From: Bacillota bacterium
GTDB lineage: Bacteria; Bacillota; Clostridia; Christensenellales; SZUA-584
Assembly: GCA_023390815.1 (NCBI GenBank)
Contig: JAEWCC010000020.1
Span: 1-64,000, forward strand
DNA length: 64,000 nt
Direction: 5' to 3'
Shown here: positions 1-6,107 of the stretch, one piece after another
Position numbering within the stretch: position 1 is the first letter of the stretch
Layout of the letters: every line of letters begins with the position of its first letter
Program-made: the position numbers and the translations under genes
Notes under the pieces: model-generated
Databases searched by the model: none
The model's input: only the letters and a program-made list of their open reading frames with translations
Told to the model about the DNA's origin: nothing

Positions 1-245
1 CGGATGTAAGGGTGCTCTTCTATCGGCTTTTCCGACAGGCAGCATAACGCGCCCGCGTCAAACGCGGCTTTGATAAAATCGTGCCCGTCGTACCGCTCTC
101 CGCGTATGGGGATGTATAACGCGCCGCGGCCCACGGTGCGGCTGTCGATCGACACGCCAAGCACTTCCTGGGCCAGCAGACGCTTATCGCCAAAAAACTC
201 TCCGCCGCACGCTTCTGCGGCGCTGGCAAGGGTGAACGGAACCAT
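1..245 (-). CDS. murF: UDP-N-acetylmuramoyl-tripeptide--D-alanyl-D-alanine ligase, N-terminal part
   Basis: Reading leftward from an ATG at 245, 81 codons stay open to the window edge, so only the N-terminus is present. The protein begins MVPFTLASAAEACGG and contains SIDSRTVGRGALYIPIRG followed by GHDFIKAAFDAGA. This is the substrate-binding N-terminal domain typical of MurF/MurE ligases (S-x-DSR...G-x-x-F/Y-x-x-x-x-G). MurF joins D-Ala-D-Ala to the UDP-MurNAc-tripeptide in the cytoplasm. It starts 11 bases after the ddl stop with a GAGAGG ribosome-binding site, so the D-Ala-D-Ala maker and user are in one operon. The catalytic ATP-binding domain lies outside the window. Confidence 0.9.
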   Translation of the reverse strand, partial: MVPFTLASAAEACGGEFFGDKRLLAQEVLGVSIDSRTVGRGALYIPIRGERYDGHDFIKAAFDAGALCCLSEKPIEEHPYI

Positions 246-256
246 GGAATGCCCTC

Positions 257-1291
257 TCAGTATTTATTCAGGGACAGCCGGATGATTTCTTCGCACAGAT
301 CCTCATACGAAATCCCCACGGCTTTGGCTTCCTGCGGCAAAAGGCTCGTCGGCGTCATGCCGGGCAGCGTATTCGCTTCAAGACAATAGATGCCGTCTTT
401 GCCAAGTATGAAGTCCACGCGCGAATAGACGCTGAGCCCCAGCGCCTTATGAGCTTTCAGGGCCGCCTCCTGGATCTTTTTCGTGTTCTCGCCGTCCAGT
501 TCGGCCGGGCAGACCTCGTTCGTGATGCCGGCCTGATATTTGTGTTCGTAGTCGTAGAATCCGTCGTTGGGGATGATCTCGACCAGCGGCAGGGCCCGGT
601 CATTAAGTATCCCGCAGGAGAATTCTCTGCCCTCGATGAACTCCTCTACGAGGATTTCGTTTTCGTATTTTAGCGCGGCGTCTATGGCCGTCTGCAACTC
701 TTCGGGTGTTTTCACCTTCGTTACGCCAATGCTTGAACCGCCGGAGACGGGCTTGACGATGAGCGGCAGCGAGAAATCCTTTGCGACATTAACGCTTTCC
801 GCTTTCGAGTAGACCTTGCCCCCCGCCATCCTGATTCCGTTATTCGTAAATATCTGCTTCGTAAAGCCCTTGTTCATCGCGAGCGCGCTGCCGAGATACC
901 CCGATCCGGTATACCGGATGCCCATCACGTCAAAAACCGCCTGCAGTTTGCCGTTCTCGCCCGTTTCCCCGTGCAGCCCCAAAAACACGATATCCGCAGC
1001 GCGGCACAACTCGATCACGTTCTTACCGAGTTCGCCGTATCCGCTGTCTCCCCGCATCGCGCGCACCTTACCCAGATCAGGCGCAATAGGAGGAACCTGA
1101 TAGGGCTCAAGCTGACCCGACACATTAAACGCGTCGCGTATGTTTTCGGGAACATGCTCCACGCCAAAAAAAAGGTCGACGAGTATCGCGCCGTGCCCGC
1201 TGCGCCGCAGCGCGTTGCATATGAGCGTTCCGGACGTCAGCGATACGTCGCGTTCACCGGAAAGACCCCCAGCCAAAACAACAATATTCAT
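257..1291 (-). CDS. ddl: D-alanine--D-alanine ligase
   Basis: This cytoplasmic ATP-grasp ligase of 344 residues condenses two D-alanines for peptidoglycan. The N-terminus shows VVLAGGLSGERDVSLTSG, the Ddl signature. The ATP-grasp core has KPVSGGSSIGVTKV near residue 185 and EEFIEGREFSCGIL. The C-terminal metal and substrate loop reads EANTLPGMTPTSLLPQEA near residue 308. The length matches the family. The ATG at 1291 is preceded by AAGGTGG. It is immediately upstream of murF, which uses its product. Which Ddl subtype it is cannot be judged by eye. Confidence 0.96.
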   Translation of the reverse strand: MNIVVLAGGLSGERDVSLTSGTLICNALRRSGHGAILVDLFFGVEHVPENIRDAFNVSGQLEPYQVPPIAPDLGKVRAMRGDSGYGELGKNVIELCRAADIVFLGLHGETGENGKLQAVFDVMGIRYTGSGYLGSALAMNKGFTKQIFTNNGIRMAGGKVYSKAESVNVAKDFSLPLIVKPVSGGSSIGVTKVKTPEELQTAIDAALKYENEILVEEFIEGREFSCGILNDRALPLVEIIPNDGFYDYEHKYQAGITNEVCPAELDGENTKKIQEAALKAHKALGLSVYSRVDFILGKDGIYCLEANTLPGMTPTSLLPQEAKAVGISYEDLCEEIIRLSLNKY

Positions 1292-1409
1292 CCGTGTTTA
1301 ACCACCTTATTCAATATTGAAAAACGCTGAACAACGTCAGGTATCCATATTATATTCTAAGCATTCCTGTGTTTTTCCGTGTCGATTATACATGGAAGTG
1401 CGCCCCTGT

Positions 1410-1883
1410 TCAAGGCGAGTTTTCAGCGGGCGTGGTTTCGGTACTTGACGTACGCCACATGATAAGCGCATCCTCGACCGGATTGGTGTAATAGTTGCGG
1501 CGATATCCCACGCCGTAAAAGCCGAACCGCTGATAGAGCCGCATCGCGGCATCGTTGGACCGGCGCACCTCGAGCGTGTAACTGCGCACATATTCCGGCG
1601 CGAGTGAGAACAGCGTTTCGAGCAGCTTTTGACCGACGCCCAGCTTTCGGTGCTCCTCCAGCACGGCCATGTTCATGACATGCCCCTCGTCTACGACCAC
1701 ATGCATGCCGGTAAAGCCGACAACGTGGCCGCCTTTTAGCGCGACAGCGTAGATTGCGTCGGGGTTGACGCAAACGTCAAATTGTATGGCCTCGCGGGAC
1801 CACGGTACGCGGAAGCAGTGCGCTTCCACGAAATAAATGCCGTCAGTATCCCCGCACCGCGCCTGCCGGTATTCGATATCCAT
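1410..1883 (-). CDS. rimI: Ribosomal-protein-alanine N-acetyltransferase, GNAT family
   Basis: A 157-residue GNAT acyltransferase. The acetyl-CoA-binding motif A is visible as MAVLEEHRKLGVGQKLLETL near residues 73-92 (R-x-x-G-x-G). It is followed by a typical C-terminal stretch with LEVRRSNDAAMRLYQRFGF. RimI acetylates the N-terminus of ribosomal protein S18 in model bacteria. The assignment rests on the motif and on its place directly after tsaE and tsaB, the usual Firmicutes order. Its start lies 3 bases beyond the tsaB stop, suggesting translational coupling. The exact protein substrate is inferred. Confidence 0.9.
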   Translation of the reverse strand: MDIEYRQARCGDTDGIYFVEAHCFRVPWSREAIQFDVCVNPDAIYAVALKGGHVVGFTGMHVVVDEGHVMNMAVLEEHRKLGVGQKLLETLFSLAPEYVRSYTLEVRRSNDAAMRLYQRFGFYGVGYRRNYYTNPVEDALIMWRTSSTETTPAENSP

Positions 1884-1886
1884 GCG

Positions 1887-2594
1887 TCAGTCCTTATCAG
1901 GCCCCGGAAAGCCGCGCTTCTCGGGGGCTACATAAAGTCGCTCCGCCTGCGTCTCACGCAAATAAAAAGGCTCCAGCGAGTATGCGTCGCCGCGCTCACC
2001 CTGCTGATACCGTTCAAACGCAACCAGCCCTACCGAGCCTGCGCGCTGCAATGTGATCCCCGGATGCGCAATCCGGTAGTTTTCGGACGCCGCGCGGATC
2101 TCTGCGGCGTATCGCAGAGCTGCGTCGCCGGTAAATACAGCCTTGCTCCCCTGCAGTTCTTCCAGCAGTGCCGTCAGCAAAATAGCGCGGTAATCCCCAA
2201 TACGCGTGCCTTTGCAGTAGGCAGCGGTATAAACCTCTCCCCGGCGCGCGTCGATGACCGGACAAATCGTCTCGTCTGTGCCGCTCACGTTAAACGCCAA
2301 GGCGTCGAGCGTATTGATGCCGAGCGCCGTCTTACCCGAGGCGTGCGCAAACGCCTTGATCAGCCCCGCGCCGATGCGCAGCCCCGTAAAAGAACCGGGG
2401 CCAATCGCGCACGCGAACAAATCGATATCGCGCACGGAAAGCCCCGCGCTGTTAAGACACGCGTCCGCCATAGGCGCAAGCGTCTCTGAATGTGTTTTTA
2501 AATTATCGACATAGGTTTCGGCAATGATGCGTTCATCGCGCAGCACCGCCGTCGAGCACACGTTGCCAGAGGAGTCCACCGCGAGTATGTTCAT
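1887..2594 (-). CDS. tsaB: tRNA threonylcarbamoyladenosine biosynthesis protein TsaB
   Basis: A 235-residue ASKHA-fold protein. It has the N-terminal ILAVDSSGNVCSTAVL and the hallmark CAIGPGSFTGLRIGAGLIKA near residues 61-80. TsaB is the inactive partner that dimerises with TsaD in the t6A37 tRNA-modification complex. Its start codon overlaps the tsaE stop (ATGA), and rimI follows directly, so tsaE-tsaB-rimI form one translationally coupled unit. tsaD is not in this window. The C-terminus ends with a basic KRGFPGPDKD tail. Confidence 0.95.
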   Translation of the reverse strand: MNILAVDSSGNVCSTAVLRDERIIAETYVDNLKTHSETLAPMADACLNSAGLSVRDIDLFACAIGPGSFTGLRIGAGLIKAFAHASGKTALGINTLDALAFNVSGTDETICPVIDARRGEVYTAAYCKGTRIGDYRAILLTALLEELQGSKAVFTGDAALRYAAEIRAASENYRIAHPGITLQRAGSVGLVAFERYQQGERGDAYSLEPFYLRETQAERLYVAPEKRGFPGPDKD

Positions 2595-3007
2595 GGCCGT
2601 ATATCCTCGATTTCAATGACGCGCGGGTCCGCGCCCGTGCCGGAAAGCGTGACCCGGATGCAGGGTGGCAGCCATTCGGCCCGCTCCGCCCACTCGATTA
2701 CGGCAATGCCGTCGCCGAGCGTATCGTAAAAGCCGATATGCGTAAGCTCTTCCTCGTCCTCAATGCGGTACAGGTCGAAATGGTTCAGCGTCTGGGTACC
2801 CCGATACGTCTTCTGGAGCGTAAACGTGGGGCTTACCACCTCTTCGGTGACGCCGAGCCCCTCCGCGATGCCCTTGGCGAATACCGTCTTGCCCGAGCCA
2901 AGCTCGCCCGTGAGCGCGACGATGTCGCCCTCCTTCAGGTTTTCGCCCAACGTTCTGCCGATGGCGCGGGTCTCGTCCGCGCTGCGCGTTTCAAATCTGC
3001 CGACCAT
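2591..3007 (-). CDS. tsaE: tRNA threonylcarbamoyladenosine biosynthesis ATPase TsaE
   Basis: A 138-residue P-loop ATPase. It has Walker A GELGSGKTVFAKGIA near residues 34-48, then VVSPTFTLQKTYRG and LNHFDLYRI, all hallmarks of TsaE (YjeE). It drives the TsaB-TsaD complex that installs t6A on ANN-decoding tRNAs. The ATG at 3007 follows AAAGGAAGCGGCA. It is the first gene of the tsaE-tsaB-rimI block. Confidence 0.96.
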   Translation of the reverse strand: MVGRFETRSADETRAIGRTLGENLKEGDIVALTGELGSGKTVFAKGIAEGLGVTEEVVSPTFTLQKTYRGTQTLNHFDLYRIEDEEELTHIGFYDTLGDGIAVIEWAERAEWLPPCIRVTLSGTGADPRVIEIEDIRP

Positions 3008-3067
3008 TGCCGCTTCCTTTCTTTGTATACAGCAGTATACCCGAAAAGGACGGCGATTGCAAATGCG

Positions 3068-3637
3068 CTATCGCTGCGCGCTTAAGTCGCGCGGCGTGCC
3101 TTTGATGATAAATCTCCGCAGCGGTTTATAGATCGCAAATGTGATTGCGCTGTTGATGCCCGCCTTAATAAGGTTGAACGGGATCAGGATAGGCAGGATC
3201 AACGGCTTAACCGCCTCCGCCGGAACGCCGTAGAACAGCGGCTGTATGATGAGGTTCGCGGGCACCATGATCGCGGCCATTGCAATCGTACCGGCCAGAA
3301 GCCCAACAATCGCCCCACCAAAGCTATGCTTGCGGCGGTAGATCAGCGACGAGATCGTCACCAGCGTTCCGGTGGCGATGAAGTGCATCAGGATACCTAC
3401 CCATCCGGTTGTCGCAACGGCTACGCCCTGTATCACGCATGATACCACCGTAACCACGAGCGCCGCGACCGGGCCGTACGCAAACCCGGCGATCAGTATG
3501 GGGATATCCATCGGCTCGTATTCCAGATATGGCGCTGCCGGAAAAATCGGAAAATGCACCAGCAGCATCAATACGATCGATAATGCCGTCAGAATTGCCA
3601 GCGTGGTCAGCATGCGGATATTGCCCTTGAGTTTCAT
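3068..3637 (-). CDS. ribU: Riboflavin ECF transporter substrate-binding (S) component
   Basis: A 189-residue integral membrane protein with about six hydrophobic segments. The conserved S-component region reads FPAAPYLEYEPMDIPILI near residues 31-48, the riboflavin-binding RibU signature. It would capture riboflavin and work with a shared EcfA-EcfA'-EcfT energising module that is not in this window. The identity is strongly supported by the FMN riboswitch and intrinsic terminator in its leader, so uptake should fall when FMN is abundant. The ATG at 3637 is preceded by GAGGAAAGGAA. Confidence 0.95.
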   Translation of the reverse strand: MKLKGNIRMLTTLAILTALSIVLMLLVHFPIFPAAPYLEYEPMDIPILIAGFAYGPVAALVVTVVSCVIQGVAVATTGWVGILMHFIATGTLVTISSLIYRRKHSFGGAIVGLLAGTIAMAAIMVPANLIIQPLFYGVPAEAVKPLILPILIPFNLIKAGINSAITFAIYKPLRRFIIKGTPRDLSAQR

Positions 3638-3658
3638 ATTATTCCTTTCCTCGGGACA

Positions 3659-3690
3659 ATAAAAAGCCCCGAAAATCTCCGGGGCTAAAA
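3659..3690 (-). terminator. Riboswitch-controlled intrinsic terminator of the ribU leader
   Basis: On the minus strand, AGCCCCGGAGATTTTCGGGGCT forms a GC-rich hairpin (arms at 3665-3670 and 3681-3686) followed by a run of T. It lies between the FMN aptamer and ribU. The layout is that of an attenuator formed when FMN is bound. Confidence 0.9.
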
Positions 3691-3710
3691 CACATAAAGA
3701 AATGTGTTGC

Positions 3711-3813
3711 CTCTCCCATCCAGACTTTACTGTCGGTTACGGAATTGCACCGTATCAGCTTACGCTCGCGGACTGTTACCGCCGGTCAGGGAATTTCACC
3801 CTGCCCCGAAGAC
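3711..3813 (-). promoter_or_regulatory. FMN riboswitch (RFN element)
   Basis: Read on the minus strand the segment holds the conserved RFN blocks in order: TTCGGGGCAGGGTGAAATTC, CCTGACCGGCGGTAACAGTC, a central variable stem (CGCGAGCG), GGTGCAATTCCGTAACCGAC, and AGTCTGGATGGGAGAGG. These are the highly conserved helices and loops of the FMN aptamer. It sits between a strong promoter and the ribU terminator hairpin. Confidence 0.97.
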
Positions 3814-3837
3814 AAACATGATTCAGTTGATGTCACT

Positions 3838-3866
3838 ATCATAATACTATATTCAAAAAACGTCAA
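3838..3866 (-). promoter_or_regulatory. Housekeeping promoter of the ribU leader
   Basis: On the minus strand, TTGACG (3861-3866) and TATGAT (3838-3843) are separated by exactly 17 bases, close to the sigma-A consensus. Transcription would start just upstream of the FMN aptamer. Confidence 0.85.
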
Positions 3867-3882
3867 ATGGCAATTGTTGCGC

Positions 3883-4440
3883 CTATTGAACGCTATTCGT
3901 CAAAAGATCATAGATATATGCTTCCGTGTCCTCGATGCTGTCAAAAACGCGGCCTGTCGTGAGTACGTTCTGCTCCCCTTTATCGATGCTGGAAAAGCGC
4001 GCATGAACCAAACGGACTATGCGTTGTTCGTCCGTACCCGGTTGGGTACGAAATACGGCCAGCTCATCCTCGTTCTTTTTAAGCACGTAATGCTCCGGGC
4101 AATAACATGGGAAGCTGCGCCGCAGCACGACCTGATTTACATCAAAAGATGCAATACGCACGTCCGGGAACTTTTGCTGCAGCTGCGTAAACGTGAGACC
4201 CGCTGTGGATTTGTCCACGGGTGCCTCAACGACGACGGTATGGCTGCACATCTCGTAAACGTACTCCCAGCGCAGCGTCGCGTTATCCGAAATCCGCACA
4301 TTGTCCGCTTCGGCGGCTACCGCTTGGGACGCCTGCGGCTCTTCGCGCAGCCGCGGCTCCTCTCGGGCAAGCACATATCCCGTAATCCCTGAAGCAGCGA
4401 GAACCAATATCGATATCAGAAGCATGATATGCTTTCGCAA
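3883..4440 (-). CDS. Membrane-anchored protein with BofC C-terminal-like domain
   Basis: A protein of about 185 residues with one N-terminal membrane segment (about residues 5-24) and an exported domain. The C-terminal part (HYVLKKNEDELAVF, then FSSIDKGEQNVLTTGRVFDS and the acidic EDTEAYIYDLLT) resembles the BofC C-terminal domain. BofC in Bacillus restrains SpoIVB signalling to sigma-K. A TTG start at 4440 is chosen because CGGAGGG lies about 8 bases upstream; a TTG at 4461 is the longer alternative. The BofC relationship is a by-eye match and the role is inferred from the many sporulation genes nearby. Confidence 0.55.
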   Translation of the reverse strand: MRKHIMLLISILVLAASGITGYVLAREEPRLREEPQASQAVAAEADNVRISDNATLRWEYVYEMCSHTVVVEAPVDKSTAGLTFTQLQQKFPDVRIASFDVNQVVLRRSFPCYCPEHYVLKKNEDELAVFRTQPGTDEQRIVRLVHARFSSIDKGEQNVLTTGRVFDSIEDTEAYIYDLLTNSVQ

Positions 4441-4506
4441 AAAAATATCCCTCCGAACCAAAGCTCTTCAGGATAGTTTTTTGTACTTAATCGTGGGTTT
4501 ATGCGT

Positions 4507-5229
4507 TTACATGACCCCGTTGTGATAGACATTCTGTACGTCGTCGTTGTCCTCGAGCATATCGAGCAGCTTCTGAACGGTTTCCTGCGTGTCTTCGGAT
4601 ACGTCGACCGTATTGGAGGGCACCATCTGCACGTCCGCCTCCACGAAACTAAGCCCCGCTTTTTCAAGCGCTTCCCGCACTGCCGAAAACGACACCGTAT
4701 CGGTGATGACCTCGAGCACGTCTTCGTCTGTCTGCACGTCGCTTGCGCCCGCGTCAAGCGCCATCAGCATAACCTCATCCTCATCGACGCCCGCAGACTT
4801 TTCGATGGCAATCACGCCTTTGCGTTCAAACATCCACGCTACGCAGCCGGTCGCACCGAGGCTGCCGCCGTTCTTGTCGAAGCTGTGGCGTACTTCGCTT
4901 GCGGTGCGGTTGCGATTATCGGTCAGCGCCTCGACGATGACGGCGACGCCGCCAGGGCCATAGCCTTCGTATACGATGCTCTCGTAGTTGATGTCGCCCA
5001 GTTCGCCCGCAGCTTTCTTAATGGAGCGTGCAATGGTATCGTTCGGCATGTTGTTCGCTTTTGCCTTGGCGATGATGTCCTTAAGCTTGGAGTTGGCATT
5101 GGGGTTGTCCCCGCCTTCCTTAACCGCCACGGCGATCTCGCGGCCGATCTTGGTAAATATCTTGCCGCGCTTCGCGTCCGTGCGCTCCTTCTTATTCTTA
5201 ATGTTGGCCCATTTCGAATGTCCTGACAT
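4507..5229 (-). CDS. YebC/PmpR-family protein
   Basis: A 240-residue cytoplasmic protein starting MSGHSKWANIKNKKERTDA, the invariant N-terminus of the YebC family. It continues with KGGDNPNANSKLKDIIAKAK-like and MPNDTIARSIKKA blocks and the GYGPGGVAVIVE motif. Family members act as transcriptional regulators and, for some, help ribosomes through difficult proline stretches. The ATG at 5229 is supported by AGGAGAGCCGT; an in-frame ATG further upstream lacks the family N-terminus. Length fits the family. It is separate from yunB by about 75 bases. Confidence 0.95.
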   Translation of the reverse strand: MSGHSKWANIKNKKERTDAKRGKIFTKIGREIAVAVKEGGDNPNANSKLKDIIAKAKANNMPNDTIARSIKKAAGELGDINYESIVYEGYGPGGVAVIVEALTDNRNRTASEVRHSFDKNGGSLGATGCVAWMFERKGVIAIEKSAGVDEDEVMLMALDAGASDVQTDEDVLEVITDTVSFSAVREALEKAGLSFVEADVQMVPSNTVDVSEDTQETVQKLLDMLEDNDDVQNVYHNGVM

Positions 5230-5304
5230 ACGGCTCTCCTGATTGATTATTTCCGGCATATCATAGCATAAAACCGCAGCGCATTCAATCATGAAAAGCG
5301 CTTT

Positions 5305-5958
5305 CTAATCACCCGGGAGTAAGTTCAGGAGTTGATCCTGCGTGCCTTGAAAATAGTTCTGAGGTACATCGCCGATGATAATCGTATCCGATATAAGCAC
5401 CTGCGAGGAGATGTCTACGGACTGGGAGGCATTGCCCACCACGATTTTAACGGTTGCCGTCAGCACGATGTATATCTTATGCCTTGTCTGGTTGATGCCC
5501 GCATCCTCGAATGCCGTCTTGAATTCCGAAGTCACGGAACCTACCGGTTCGATCTTGACCTTAACAGCCGGACCGCGGCCCGAAAGGAACTGACCTCCGA
5601 TAATAGTGCCGAGGGGAATACTGATTCCCTGCTCGCCGATGCTTAAAATTTTGTCCTGCGCACAGTTGGCCGTTTTTGCGGCAAGGCTGTTCATCAGCAC
5701 CGTGTTGGCCGAAATCAGCGCGATGTTGCCTTCGTTATCCTTTTGTATGCTGATGAGATCCGTATAAACGAAGCCGGTGCCGATGGTCTCCTGAACCGCG
5801 TCGTTCATCGCCTTTACCCCGATGGAACGCAGCCGCGCCTCGGTCAGGCTGAGGATGGACGGCCGCACTGCATTGTCGATCATCAGATACGCGACGACAA
5901 AGAGCGCAAGCAGCAAAAGTACGATCCATTTCACATATCTTCTTTTTCTACGCGACAT
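5305..5958 (-). CDS. yunB: Sporulation protein YunB
   Basis: A 217-residue protein with a basic N-terminus (MSRRKRRYVK), one membrane anchor (about residues 9-27) and an exported domain. The domain contains KAMNDAVQETIGTGFVY near residue 50 and a GTIIGGQFLSGRGP segment, both typical of YunB. In Bacillus yunB is a sigma-E-dependent gene needed for normal spore formation. The start follows AAGGGTGAG. It is divergent from the PBP gene at 6108. The call is by family resemblance. Confidence 0.88.
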   Translation of the reverse strand: MSRRKRRYVKWIVLLLLALFVVAYLMIDNAVRPSILSLTEARLRSIGVKAMNDAVQETIGTGFVYTDLISIQKDNEGNIALISANTVLMNSLAAKTANCAQDKILSIGEQGISIPLGTIIGGQFLSGRGPAVKVKIEPVGSVTSEFKTAFEDAGINQTRHKIYIVLTATVKIVVGNASQSVDISSQVLISDTIIIGDVPQNYFQGTQDQLLNLLPGD

Positions 5959-6072
5959 AAACTCACCCTTGTATAAACTATGCGCGGCAATTTTCCGCGA
6001 TACACTTTAACCGCCTTCTTATGGCGCGAATTGTAAACAATCCGCGTCGAGGGTGCGCAATATGCCTTGCTG

Positions 6073-6081
6073 TGGTATAAT
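6073..6081 (+). promoter_or_regulatory. Extended -10 promoter for the PBP gene
   Basis: TGGTATAAT (6073-6081) is an extended -10 element 27 bases before the ATG. No good -35 hexamer is seen at the right distance, which fits an extended -10 promoter. Confidence 0.55.
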
Positions 6082-6107
6082 AAACAAAAACCGCAAAGGA
6101 ATGGCCT